Part shown: piece by piece, positions 1-7,780 of the stretch | Position numbering within the stretch: position 1 is the first letter of the stretch | Layout: each line of letters begins with the position of its first letter | DNA from: Amycolatopsis circi | Lineage (GTDB): Bacteria > Actinomycetota > Actinomycetes > Mycobacteriales > Pseudonocardiaceae | Reading direction: 5' to 3' | Length of the DNA stretch: 64,000 nt | NCBI RefSeq assembly: GCF_003385235.1 | Contig: NZ_PQIA01000019.1 | Coordinates: forward strand, 1-64,000 | Program-made: the position numbers and the translations under genes | The notes under the pieces: model-generated | Told to the model about the DNA's origin: nothing | What the model saw: only the letters and a program-made list of their open reading frames with translations | Databases searched by the model: none

Positions 1-234
1 GGGTGGGTCCGTGAAGGGCTCCTTGAGGGAATCTGGGTCCGTGAAGGGGCCCCTCACGGACCGTCGTTGGTCGTGAGGGGAACCCTGAGGGACTCTGAGT
101 CCGTGAAGGTTCCCCTCACGGACTCAGGCGGGGCAGGGAGTAGGGGACTAGCGTCACGGAGTGCGTCGCGCGGAGGGCTGAACCCGGTACGTCCAGACGG
201 CATGGCCGGTGCGGCCTGCGTAGGGTGACCGCTC
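1..234. repeat. Intergenic region with repeated GTCCGTGA hairpins
   Basis: No gene is visible here. The stretch carries repeated copies of GTCCGTGAAGG and its complement. Two form hairpins: positions 37-61 (GTCCGTGA and TCACGGAC arms around GGGGCCCC) and 96-126 (TGAGTCCGTGAGG-like arms around a short loop). Single arms lie at 6-30 and 71-95. Such clustered hairpins usually end transcription or are dispersed repeats. No U-tract follows, so a terminator role for the gene left of the window is inference. Confidence 0.55.
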
Positions 235-1410
235 GTGAACGGCACTCTCCCTGCCACGCCGCCGGGTTCTGCGTCCACGTCATCTCGTTCGCGGCAGGTC
301 ACCGTGCTCCTTCCGGTGCTCGGGCTGATCGTCGTGGCGTTGTGCGGGCTTTTTCTCTTCGGGCTCGCTACCGCGCGCGTGGGGTGGCTGGCCGTCGCGA
401 TTGGCGTGGTTGCTGCGTTGCTGCCGGTCGTCGTGGTGGTCGCCGGGTTGCTCTGGGTGGATCGGTGGGAGCCTGAGCCGGCGAAGTTGCTCTTGATCGC
501 TTTTGCTTGGGGCGCTTGCATTGCCACGGTTACCGCGCTGCTGATCAACACCGGGGCCGAGGCGTTCGGCGATCTGCTTCTCGGCGGCGGCAACGGCAGC
601 AAGGTCAGTGCGCTCATCTCCGCGCCGCTGGTCGAGGAAGCCGCGAAGGGCGTCTTTGTCCTGTTGATCTTCTGGCGGCGCAACGAGGAATTCGACGGGA
701 TCGTCGACGGCGTCGTCTACGCGGGGTTCGCGGCCGCCGGGTTTGCCTTCACCGAGAATATCTATTACTTCGGCCGCGCCTTCGCTGACCATGGCTTCGG
801 CAACGGCACCAGCTCCGGGGTGCTCGCCGCTTTCCTCGTGCGGGGCGTGCTTTCGCCGTTCACGCATCCGCTGTTCACCGCTATGACCGGCATCGGGTTC
901 GGGATCGCCGCTCGCTATGCGCAGCGGTGGGTCCGGATTCTCGCGCCGCTGGCCGGATACCTCGCTGGCGTCTTCCTGCACGCGCTCTGGAACGCCGCGG
1001 CTACGCTGAATGGCGGAAAGTCCTTCCTCACCCTGTATTTCCTGGTGATTTTGCCGCTGCTGATCGCCGCGATCTACGTGATCGTGTTGCAGCGGCGGAG
1101 AGAACAGCGGATCGTCGCCGCGGCGTTGCCGAAGATGGCGGCTGCGCGGTGGATCGCGCCGTCGGAGATCGACTTGCTTGCCAGTCTCCCCGGGCGGCGC
1201 GAATGGCGTAAGCAGGCGCGGAAGCAATCCGGGCGGGCGGCGGCGCGGGCGGTGGGCCGGTATCAGACGAGCGTGACGGAACTCGCATTCCTGCGCCGTA
1301 CTCGGCTGCGCACTGAGCAGGACCGGCAGCGGCAGGAAGAGTTGCTGCAGGCACTGCGAGACGCCCGCGCCGATGCCATGCGATTGGCGAACAGTCGCGA
1401 CAGTCGGTGA
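235..1410 (+). CDS. PrsW-family intramembrane metalloprotease
   Basis: A 391-residue multi-pass membrane protein. After an N-terminal tail of about 20 residues, hydrophobic segments cover roughly residues 22-75, 84-105, 125-145, 160-180, 195-225 and 235-285. A basic cytoplasmic tail follows. The PrsW signature is present: EEAAK at 134-138, FAFTEN near 170-175, HPLFT at 211-215 and FLHALWN near 247-253. In this family the Glu and His residues bind the catalytic metal inside the membrane. PrsW of Bacillus cleaves an anti-sigma factor; the substrate here is unknown. The GTG start at 235 has only a weak ribosome site. The C-terminal 100 residues are charged and not typical of minimal PrsW proteins. 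Confidence 0.85.
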   Translation: MNGTLPATPPGSASTSSRSRQVTVLLPVLGLIVVALCGLFLFGLATARVGWLAVAIGVVAALLPVVVVVAGLLWVDRWEPEPAKLLLIAFAWGACIATVTALLINTGAEAFGDLLLGGGNGSKVSALISAPLVEEAAKGVFVLLIFWRRNEEFDGIVDGVVYAGFAAAGFAFTENIYYFGRAFADHGFGNGTSSGVLAAFLVRGVLSPFTHPLFTAMTGIGFGIAARYAQRWVRILAPLAGYLAGVFLHALWNAAATLNGGKSFLTLYFLVILPLLIAAIYVIVLQRRREQRIVAAALPKMAAARWIAPSEIDLLASLPGRREWRKQARKQSGRAAARAVGRYQTSVTELAFLRRTRLRTEQDRQRQEELLQALRDARADAMRLANSRDSR

Positions 1411-1629
1411 ACATTCCCCGTCCGGGGTAGCTCTACCGTGCCAAAAGTGGCGTTCCACCGGGGGATTCGGGCACACGGCGACCGCGAGAAGCTGACTGCC
1501 AATAAGGTACGGGCGCGATTGGCCGCCCCGGGTGAAGCTGGTCACCCGGGCACCTTGATCCGGCCGGGGCGGGGCTACTCTCGCGCCGTCGTCTGGTACC
1601 CGCGACGAAAGAGCGGGACTGGAACGAAC
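1411..1629. promoter_or_regulatory. Leader region of the DUF2520-panC operon with perfect inverted repeat
   Basis: This gap between the PrsW gene and the DUF2520 gene holds no convincing coding sequence, although a frame stays open from 1438. It contains a perfect 9+9 inverted repeat, CCCGGGTGA at 1527-1535 and TCACCCGGG at 1542-1550, separated by 6 bases. This could be an operator or an RNA hairpin ahead of the pantothenate genes. No regulator is assigned. Confidence 0.4.
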
Positions 1630-1668
1630 ATGAGGAGTTCGAGCCATGAGCGTCCACAGGCGCACGCC

Positions 1669-2571
1669 ATGAACCGGCCGGCCCGCCTTGCCGTGGGCGT
1701 CGTTTCCGCCGGCCGAGTGGGCAGTGTCCTCGGTGCGGCACTGGCCAGGGCAGGCCACACCGTCGTCGCCGCGTCGGGGCTGTCCGCCGCTTCGCTGAAC
1801 CGCGCGGAACGGCTGCTGCCCGACGTCCCGTTGCTGCCGCCCGACGAAGTCGTGCGGAGAGCCGATCTGGTCCTGCTCGCGTTGCCGGACGACGCGCTCG
1901 CGGGCACCGTCCGTGGTCTGGTCGCTACGAATTCGGTCCGTGCGGGCCAGATCGTGGTGCACACCTCGGGTGCGCACGGCATCGACGTGCTGGCCCCGGT
2001 AGCGGAAGCCGGTGCGCTGCCGCTGGCGTTGCATCCGGTGCTCACCTTCACCGGCCGCGAGGAAGATCTGGAACGCCTTGTCGCGGCAAGCATCGGCGTC
2101 ACCGCGGCACCGGACGACGAAGCCGCGTGGAACGTCGGCGAGGCGCTCGCCGTCGAGATGGGCGCCGAGCCGGTGCGGGTTCCCGAATCCGCGCGGGCGC
2201 TGTATCACGCGGCGCTGGCGCACGGCGCGAATCACCTGATGACGCTGGTCGCCGACTGCACCGAAATCCTGCGCGACGCCGGAATCGGGCATCCGGAACG
2301 ACTCGTCGCACCGCTGCTTTCGGCGGCATTGGACAATGTCCTTCGCCACGGGGACCGCGCCCTCACCGGACCGGTCCCGCGTGGTGATCTCGGCACCGTC
2401 CGCAAGCACCTCGACGTGCTCACGGACCGGGTGCCGCAGATCGCCCCGGCCTACCGGGCGCTGGCCCGGCGCACGGCCGAACGGTCCCGCGCCGCCGGCC
2501 TGCTCGATCCCGCGGCCGCGGGCGAACTGACCGATCTTCTCGCCGACCCCGCCGAAGGACAGACCCCGTGA
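1669..2571 (+). CDS. Rossmann-like/DUF2520 oxidoreductase-like protein
   Basis: About 300 residues. The N terminus has a dinucleotide-binding fold with the glycine-rich loop VVSAGRVGSVLG near residues 11-22, followed by a helical C-terminal DUF2520 domain. The family resembles NADP-reductases such as ketopantoate or pyrroline-carboxylate reductases. It sits directly upstream of panC in many actinobacteria (Rv3603c position in M. tuberculosis), so a role in pantothenate synthesis, perhaps ketopantoate reduction, is plausible but unproven. Its stop overlaps the panC start as GTGA, which implies translational coupling. The start is uncertain: ATG 1669 begins at the conserved fold, and ATG 1630 in the same frame would add 13 residues. 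Confidence 0.8.
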   Translation: MNRPARLAVGVVSAGRVGSVLGAALARAGHTVVAASGLSAASLNRAERLLPDVPLLPPDEVVRRADLVLLALPDDALAGTVRGLVATNSVRAGQIVVHTSGAHGIDVLAPVAEAGALPLALHPVLTFTGREEDLERLVAASIGVTAAPDDEAAWNVGEALAVEMGAEPVRVPESARALYHAALAHGANHLMTLVADCTEILRDAGIGHPERLVAPLLSAALDNVLRHGDRALTGPVPRGDLGTVRKHLDVLTDRVPQIAPAYRALARRTAERSRAAGLLDPAAAGELTDLLADPAEGQTP

Positions 2572-3476
2572 CGACACCGAAATTCCAGCGCGGAACGCTC
2601 AACACGTTCCAGCCGCCCGAGCACATCAGCAAGGTGAGCTGGAGCCTGCGCAGCGTCGGCCGGAAGGTCGCGCTCGTGCCCACCATGGGCGCGCTGCACG
2701 ACGGCCACCGAGAACTGCTGCGCCGTGCGAAGCGGCTGCCGAACACCGTCGTCGCCGCGTCGATCTTCGTGAACCCGTTGCAGTTCGGCGAGGGCGAGGA
2801 CTTCGAGGCGTACCCGCGTCAGCTCGAAGCCGACTTGGCGACCTTGTCCGAAGCGGGCGTCGAGCTGGCCTTCACGCCGAAGGCTTCGGACCTGTACGCG
2901 GACAACGCGGTGGTCACCTTGAACCCCGGCCCGCTCGGCGACGAGCTTGAGGGGGCCGTCCGGCCCGGGCATTTCGCCGGGGTGCTGACGGTCGTCGCGA
3001 AGCTGTTCAACCTGCTGCGCCCGGATTACGCGTTCTTCGGGGAGAAGGACTACCAGCAGCTGGTGCTGATCAAGCGGATGGTGGCGGACCTGAACATCGA
3101 CACCCGCGTCATCGGGGTGCCGACGGTCCGGGAGCGGGACGGCCTCGCGCTGTCCTCGCGCAACGTCTACCTGACGCCGGAACAGAGGCAAGACGCCGTG
3201 GTGCTGTCGTCCGCGTTGTCGGCGGGAGCGCACGTCGGGCGGGACGGAGCGGACGCCGTGCTGGAAATGGCACGGAAGACGCTCGCGGCCCGTCCCCAGG
3301 TGGAAGTGGATTACCTGGAATTGAGGGGAACCGATCTGGGGCCGGCGCCCGTCGACGGAGAGGCGCGGTTGCTGGTCGCCGCCCGGGTGGGGAGTACCCG
3401 GCTGATCGACAACGCGGGAGTGCTGCTCGGAAAAGCCGTGGAACATCCGAGCGGGGATCCGGACGCAGGGGAATAG
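2568..3476 (+). CDS. panC: Pantoate--beta-alanine ligase
   Basis: PanC joins pantoate and beta-alanine with ATP to give pantothenate, the vitamin B5 precursor of CoA. The 302-residue length is normal. The nucleotidyltransferase motif PTMGALHDGH is at 38-47 (HIGH-like), FVNPLQFG at 67-74, then GEKDYQQ and the late RDGLALSSRN motif that closes over ATP. The GTG start shares GTGA with the end of the DUF2520 gene. panD follows after 12 bases, so DUF2520-panC-panD is one operon, with coaX probably included. Confidence 0.97.
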   Translation: MTTPKFQRGTLNTFQPPEHISKVSWSLRSVGRKVALVPTMGALHDGHRELLRRAKRLPNTVVAASIFVNPLQFGEGEDFEAYPRQLEADLATLSEAGVELAFTPKASDLYADNAVVTLNPGPLGDELEGAVRPGHFAGVLTVVAKLFNLLRPDYAFFGEKDYQQLVLIKRMVADLNIDTRVIGVPTVRERDGLALSSRNVYLTPEQRQDAVVLSSALSAGAHVGRDGADAVLEMARKTLAARPQVEVDYLELRGTDLGPAPVDGEARLLVAARVGSTRLIDNAGVLLGKAVEHPSGDPDAGE

Positions 3477-3488
3477 GGAGAGTCTGCG

Positions 3489-3983
3489 ATGTATCGCACG
3501 ATGCTGAAATCGAAGATCCACCGGGCCACGGTGACCCAGGCCGACCTGCACTACGTGGGTTCGGTGACGGTCGACGAGGACCTGATGGAGGCCGCCGATC
3601 TGATCGAGGGCGAGCAGGTGTCCATTGTGGATGTCACGAACGGCGCCCGGCTGGAAACCTACGTCATCACCGGCGAGCGCGGCAGCGGCGTGCTCGGCAT
3701 CAACGGGGCCGCCGCGCATCTGGTGCACCCGGGCGACCTGGTCATCCTGATCGCCTACGGCCAGATGGACGACGCGGAAGCGCGCGCCTACCGGCCGCGA
3801 GTGATCTTTGTGGACGATTACAACCGGATCGTCGAGCGCGGGGACGACCCGGCGCACGCCCCGGACGGATCGGGTCTGCTGAGCGGCACGGTCACGCTGC
3901 CCGAAGAGGACACGATGACCTTCCCGGTGGCCGAAACCGCGGACGCGCGCCGTCTCGACGCGTTGCTGCACGCCGAAAACTGA
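3489..3983 (+). CDS. panD: Aspartate 1-decarboxylase proenzyme
   Basis: PanD makes beta-alanine from L-aspartate, supplying the second substrate of PanC. The self-cleavage site is Gly24-Ser25 in the context YVGSVT. Cleavage turns Ser25 into the catalytic pyruvoyl group, and counting from ATG 3489 puts the site at the canonical position. Lys9 (LKSKIHR) and the [17 protein letters not shown] segment are conserved. At 164 residues it is longer than E. coli PanD because of a charged C-terminal tail, as in other actinobacteria. A purine-rich AGGGAGAG ribosome site precedes the start. Confidence 0.97.
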   Translation: MYRTMLKSKIHRATVTQADLHYVGSVTVDEDLMEAADLIEGEQVSIVDVTNGARLETYVITGERGSGVLGINGAAAHLVHPGDLVILIAYGQMDDAEARAYRPRVIFVDDYNRIVERGDDPAHAPDGSGLLSGTVTLPEEDTMTFPVAETADARRLDALLHAEN

Positions 3984-4026
3984 CCTGTACCGGCGGCGGT
4001 CGCGAGCCGCAGTAAGGAAGACCTCG

Positions 4027-4800
4027 TTGCTGCTCACTGTCGACGTCGGCAACACCAATATCGTGCTCGGCCTCTACCAAGGCGCCGAGCTGGTCGGTGA
4101 CTGGCGGATGCGCACCGACGCGCGGATGACCGCGGACGAACTCGCGCTCACCGTGCGCGGGCTGCTCGGCCCGCACGCCGACGCGGTCACCGGAATCAGC
4201 GCACTGTCCACAGTGCCCGCGGTGCTGCGCGAATTGCGGGTGATGCTCGGCCGCTATTACGCGCGGGTGCCGAAGATCGTGGTCGAGCCCGGCGTGCGCA
4301 CCGGGGTCGCGCTGCTGGTGGACAATCCGAAGGAAGTCGGCGCGGACCGGCTCGTGAACACCCTTGCCGCGCACCATTTGCACGCCACCGCGTGCGTGGT
4401 GGTCGATTTCGGCACCTCCACGAACGTCGACGCGATCTCGGCCAGGGGCGAATTCCTCGGCGGGGCGTTCGCCCCGGGCATCGAGATCTCGGTGGACGCG
4501 CTCGCCGCCCGCGCGGCCGCGCTGCGGAAGGTGGAACTCGTCCCGCCGCGGTCGGTGATCGGCAAGAACACCGTGGAATGCCTGCAGTCCGGCATTCTGT
4601 ACGGCTTCGCCGGCCAGGTCGACGGGCTCGTCCGGCGGATCGTGCGCGAATTGCAAGCCGACAGCTCGGATCCGGTCACGGTGATCGCCACCGGCGGGCT
4701 CGCTCCGCTGGTGCTGGGCGAATCCGAGACGATCAAGGAGCACGTGCCGGACCTGACGCTGCTCGGCCTGCGGCTGGTGTACGAACGGAACGTGCGTTAG
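4027..4800 (+). CDS. coaX: Type III pantothenate kinase
   Basis: CoaX phosphorylates pantothenate, the first step from pantothenate to CoA, continuing the PanC/PanD pathway. The 257 residues carry the ASKHA-fold motifs: DVGNTN at 6-11 (phosphate loop), GADR at 105-108, DFGTSTNVD at 127-135 and a C-terminal ATGG loop. The start is TTG, chosen because AAGGAAG lies 6 bases upstream (4014-4020) and the protein then begins one strand before DVGNTN, as the family does. The stop overlaps the stop of the convergent oxidoreductase gene by a few bases. Confidence 0.95.
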   Translation: MLLTVDVGNTNIVLGLYQGAELVGDWRMRTDARMTADELALTVRGLLGPHADAVTGISALSTVPAVLRELRVMLGRYYARVPKIVVEPGVRTGVALLVDNPKEVGADRLVNTLAAHHLHATACVVVDFGTSTNVDAISARGEFLGGAFAPGIEISVDALAARAAALRKVELVPPRSVIGKNTVECLQSGILYGFAGQVDGLVRRIVRELQADSSDPVTVIATGGLAPLVLGESETIKEHVPDLTLLGLRLVYERNVR

Positions 4801-5528
4801 AACTGCTCGGCCAGGTAATCCTCGAAGGTGCGGGTGCCGGTGTCCGCGTCGAGGTTGAGGTTGCCGTCCGCGCGATAGACCTTTCCGGCCGCACCGGGAA
4901 TCCGCATGGGCATTTTCCCTCGCCGCCGTCCGCGCACCTGCAAATACTTGTCGACCAGTTCGCCCATGCCATACACCTTGGGCCCGGCCAGATCCCGTAC
5001 TCGCCCGGCCGGGTCGCCGACCTCCAGCCGCGCGATCCGCTCGGCCACTTCCCGGGCGTCGACGGGCTGGAAATTGATCGCGGGCACCGGCACGATCGGC
5101 AGTTTCGCCATTGCCTGCACGGCATTGAGGCAGAAGCCGTGGAACTGGGCCGCGCGCAGGATGGTCGACGGCACGTCCGCCGCGGCGACCAGCTTCTCGG
5201 CCTCGTGCTTGCGGCGGAAATAGCCCAGCGGCACCGCGTCGGCGGCGATCACCGAAATGAAAACCAGGTGGCCGACTCCGGCGCGTTCAGCGGCGCGGAC
5301 GAGATTCGCCGTTGCTACGTCGTCGCCCTTCGGTCCGCCTGCCAGGTGGACGACCACGTCCGCACCGTCGACCGCGGGAGCGAGACCTTCGCCGGTCATC
5401 AGGTCGCAGGCGAACCGGTCGGGGCCGTTCGCGTTCCGGCTGAGAATGCGTACCTTCGCGTCGCCGAGAGCGGGAACGACCAGCTTGCCGAGGGTTCCGG
5501 TGCCGCCGGTGACCAAGATCGTCGTCAT
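4797..5528 (-). CDS. NAD(P)-binding SDR-family oxidoreductase, divergent from sigma factor
   Basis: A 243-residue protein with an N-terminal Rossmann loop, TGGTGTLG, near residues 7-14 and the atypical short-chain dehydrogenase layout of NmrA/NAD-dependent epimerase-like proteins; no classical YxxxK pair is obvious. The ATG at 5528 has a good GGAAGGA ribosome site. It is transcribed away from the ECF41-type sigma gene 87 bases upstream. ECF41 sigma factors typically lie beside an oxidoreductase or carboxymuconolactone decarboxylase gene that is their target. The substrate is unknown. Confidence 0.8.
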   Translation of the reverse strand: MTTILVTGGTGTLGKLVVPALGDAKVRILSRNANGPDRFACDLMTGEGLAPAVDGADVVVHLAGGPKGDDVATANLVRAAERAGVGHLVFISVIAADAVPLGYFRRKHEAEKLVAAADVPSTILRAAQFHGFCLNAVQAMAKLPIVPVPAINFQPVDAREVAERIARLEVGDPAGRVRDLAGPKVYGMGELVDKYLQVRGRRRGKMPMRIPGAAGKVYRADGNLNLDADTGTRTFEDYLAEQF

Positions 5529-5584
5529 GACAATTCCTTCCGGGTAAAGTGCTGCGGGGTCGGGCACTGGGGGTGTCCTACTGG

Positions 5585-5614
5585 GATGAACCCGCCCGTG
5601 AAGGAGATGTGACA
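5585..5614 (-). promoter_or_regulatory. Candidate ECF41-type promoter for the oxidoreductase gene
   Basis: Read on the minus strand, TGTCACA occupies 5614-5608, identical to the -35 element described for ECF41 sigma factors. The expected CGTC -10 is not exact: CATC lies 19 bases downstream at 5588-5585, one base off and slightly too far. The element overlaps the sigma gene's own start region and points toward the oxidoreductase gene at 5528. Promoter activity is inference. Confidence 0.4.
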
Positions 5615-5615
5615 G

Positions 5616-6470
5616 GTGGACGACAGAGACCTGCTCGCCGCCCAATTCGAGGAACAGCGGCCGCGGCTTCGCGGCGTCGCTTACCGGATGCTCGGCTCGC
5701 TTGCCGAGGCCGACGACGCGGTGCAGGAAGCCTGGCTGCGCGCGGACGGCGCAGATGTTTCCGAGGTACAGAATCTGCCCGCCTGGCTCACCACAGTGGT
5801 CGCGCGGGTGTGCCTGAACCTGTTGCGCACGCGCGAACGCCGCCGCGAGGACTCGCTGGACGCGTTCCCGCTCGACCGCGGCGACGACGGCGCGGACCTC
5901 GCCGAAGAAGCCCAACTGGCCGATTCTGTCGGCCTGGCGATGCTGGTAGTACTCGACGTCCTCGGCCCGGCCGAACGGATCGCGTTCGTGCTGCACGACA
6001 TGTTCGCCGTGCCCTTCGAGGACATCGCGCAGATCCTCGACCGCAACCCGGCGGCGGTCCGCCAATTGGCCAGCCGGGCTCGTCGCCGGGTGCGTGGCGG
6101 AGAAGCCGGGCCAGCCGACGCGAGCAAGCGGCGCGGGGTCGTCGAGGCGTACCTGGCCGCTGCTCGCGAGGGAGACTTCGCGGGACTGTTGAAAGTGCTC
6201 GACCCGGACGTCGTGCTGCACTCGGACACCGGCGCGGCGCCGGTGGTGCTACGCGGTGTCCGAGCGGTCAGCAAGGGCGCGCTGCTCGCTTCGGAAGTCG
6301 CGCGCAGCACGCAGGTCGCGTTGGTCGACGGCGGTCCCGGCCTGGTGCTCGCCCCGCGCGGCCGGCTCGCCGTGGTCCTCAAGTTCGTTTTCGACGGCGA
6401 CCTGATTGCCGGGATCGACGTGATTTCCGGGCCGGAGCGGCTGCGCGGGCTGGAGATCGCCCTCGGGTGA
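5616..6470 (+). CDS. sigJ: ECF41-type RNA polymerase sigma factor (SigJ-like) with SnoaL-like C-terminal domain
   Basis: A 284-residue ECF sigma factor. Region 2 covers about residues 8-75 (RGVAYRMLGS, DDAVQEAWLR) and region 4 about 105-165 (FEDIAQILDRNPAAVRQLASRAR). A SnoaL-like domain follows at about 172-284. The fused C-terminal domain is the hallmark of ECF41, where it controls sigma activity in place of a separate anti-sigma protein, and none is seen nearby. The GTG at 5616 follows AAGGAGATG. The divergent oxidoreductase gene is the likely regulon member. Mycobacterial SigJ has the same domain order. Confidence 0.88.
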   Translation: MDDRDLLAAQFEEQRPRLRGVAYRMLGSLAEADDAVQEAWLRADGADVSEVQNLPAWLTTVVARVCLNLLRTRERRREDSLDAFPLDRGDDGADLAEEAQLADSVGLAMLVVLDVLGPAERIAFVLHDMFAVPFEDIAQILDRNPAAVRQLASRARRRVRGGEAGPADASKRRGVVEAYLAAAREGDFAGLLKVLDPDVVLHSDTGAAPVVLRGVRAVSKGALLASEVARSTQVALVDGGPGLVLAPRGRLAVVLKFVFDGDLIAGIDVISGPERLRGLEIALG

Positions 6471-6473
6471 AGA

Positions 6474-6788
6474 TCAGTGGAACAGTTTCAACCCGACGAC
6501 CCCGGCGACAATCAGCACGAGGCAGGTGATCCGGCCGACGGTGAGCGGATCGTTCATCGCGACGATCCCGTACCCAGCGGTCCCCACCGCGCCGATGCCG
6601 ACCCACACCGCGTATCCGGTGCCGAGCGGAATTTCGCGCAAGGAATACGCGAGACCGGACATGCTGAGCAGCAGTGCGCCGCCGAACAGCACGCTCGGCC
6701 AGAGCCTGCTGAAGCCTTTCGAGGCGCCGAGCGCCGCGGCCCACACGGTTTCGAGAAATCCGGAAACGACAAGAACGAGCCAAGCCAT
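6474..6788 (-). CDS. SMR-family exporter, guanidinium exporter (Gdx/SugE) type
   Basis: A 104-residue, four-helix small multidrug resistance protein. The essential membrane glutamate is Glu13 (VVSGFLETVWA), and LREIPLGTGYAVWVGIGAVG gives the helix-3 signature. Gdx members export guanidinium as antiparallel dimers. A guanidine-III riboswitch lies in its leader, which strongly favours guanidinium over drug export. It converges with sigJ, whose stop is 4 bases away. The start at 6788 is in the expected position. Confidence 0.9.
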   Translation of the reverse strand: MAWLVLVVSGFLETVWAAALGASKGFSRLWPSVLFGGALLLSMSGLAYSLREIPLGTGYAVWVGIGAVGTAGYGIVAMNDPLTVGRITCLVLIVAGVVGLKLFH

Positions 6789-6824
6789 GATCGAGAGCCT
6801 TTCGCAGTGACGGATACGTCCACT

Positions 6825-6864
6825 GCGCCGTCTTGTCGTCACCGGGTACGACGCGCTCGTCCGG
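6825..6864 (-). promoter_or_regulatory. Guanidine-III (ykkC-III) riboswitch aptamer
   Basis: On the minus strand, 36 bases before the exporter ATG, the sequence starts CCGGACGAG, continues to CGTACCCGGT and ends GACAAGACGGCGC. These are the conserved blocks of the guanidine-III class as recalled from the Thermobifida fusca aptamer. The stem GCGTCGT/ACGGCGC pairs fully with one G-U. The 5' CCGG can pair with CCGG in ACCCGGT to make the class-defining pseudoknot. The 3' end of the aptamer lies close to the ribosome site, consistent with guanidine releasing translation. Confidence 0.88.
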
Positions 6865-6933
6865 GGCGGAAGCACCGCCGCTTCCGAAATTAGCACCAAC
6901 CGGACGCGCCGAGGTGGTGATTTCGGTCGCCGC

Positions 6934-7698
6934 TCAGCTCCGGCGGGCCCGCAGAACCGTGGTGACCAGCGGGTAGTCGAATTCGCCTGTACCGGTCTCC
7001 GGAACAGATTCCAGGTACGCCCGGGCCCGCGCGAGTTGTTCATCGCGGTCCTGCGCGGACGCGACCAGCAGATGCGAATGCGTGGCCACGGTCGCCAGCA
7101 GCGATTCGATCGAGCGCCGGTGGGTGTGGGCGAACCGGTCCTGTTCGAACGGGCCGAAGCCGTCCGCGCGCAGCGTTCGCTCCTCATCGGAGAACCCGCG
7201 GCTGATGCCGGTGCGGACCAGCCGGGCGAATTCGAGCACCCACGGCACGGATTCGTCGTCGTGATTCCACAGCGCCACCACGGCTCCCCCAGGCCGCAGG
7301 ATCCGGCGGATCTGCGCGAACGCCGGCTCCAAATCGAACCAGTGCAGGGCCTGTCCGACGAACACCGCGTCCGCCGATCCGTCCGGCAGCGGGATGTCCT
7401 CGGCCTTGCCGAGCAGCGCGGGAACGTCCGGCAGCCGCCGGGACAGTTCGGCGAGCATGCCCGGGTCGGGCTCCACCGCGGTCACCGAGCGGCCGAGATC
7501 GACCAGCCCCTCGGTGAGTTTTCCGGTGCCCGCCGCGAGGTCCAGCACGTCGCGTACCGGTCGGTTTGCTCCGGACATGCCCCATTCGAGTGCCGCCCGG
7601 GGATAGTCCGGCCGGTGCCGGGCATAGGCGCTCGCCTGGTCGCCGAACGAAGAAGCCCGCTGGGCCCGCAGTTCCGCATCAGTGCTGGGATCGCTCAC
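6934..7698 (-). CDS. Class I SAM-dependent methyltransferase
   Basis: A 254-residue methyltransferase. The SAM-binding motif I is VLDLAAGTGKLTEGL at about 47-61, followed by the acidic VEPDPGML and GKAEDIPLPDGSADAVFVGQ, as in methyltransferase type 11 proteins. The ALHWFD motif is typical of the family. The substrate cannot be told. GTG 7698 is preferred over longer upstream frames because it gives the normal N terminus and has GGGTGG about 10 bases ahead. It is divergent from lysS. Confidence 0.85.
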   Translation of the reverse strand: MSDPSTDAELRAQRASSFGDQASAYARHRPDYPRAALEWGMSGANRPVRDVLDLAAGTGKLTEGLVDLGRSVTAVEPDPGMLAELSRRLPDVPALLGKAEDIPLPDGSADAVFVGQALHWFDLEPAFAQIRRILRPGGAVVALWNHDDESVPWVLEFARLVRTGISRGFSDEERTLRADGFGPFEQDRFAHTHRRSIESLLATVATHSHLLVASAQDRDEQLARARAYLESVPETGTGEFDYPLVTTVLRARRS

Positions 7699-7743
7699 GA
7701 GTAACCACCCTAATACCGTGAGTGCCCCGGAAGGGGAATCCGG

Positions 7744-7780
7744 TTGACGCGGTTCACCAGCGGCTTCGTACGCTGTGGCC
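7744..7780 (+). promoter_or_regulatory. Predicted lysS promoter, leaderless
   Basis: TTGACG at 7744-7749 and TACGCT at 7769-7774 resemble -35 and -10 boxes with a 19-base spacer. Six bases later is the ATG at 7781, so transcription would start at or next to the A of the start codon and the message would have no ribosome site. None is visible. Confidence 0.5.

Noticed and set aside
280-2577. Long minus-strand frame opposite the PrsW and DUF2520 genes
   Set aside because: It crosses two clear plus-strand genes and shows no domain; it is a GC-bias shadow.
4392-5612. Plus-strand frame running through coaX and the oxidoreductase gene
   Set aside because: It covers the antisense of a recognised gene and has an Arg/Gly/His-rich composition with no motif.
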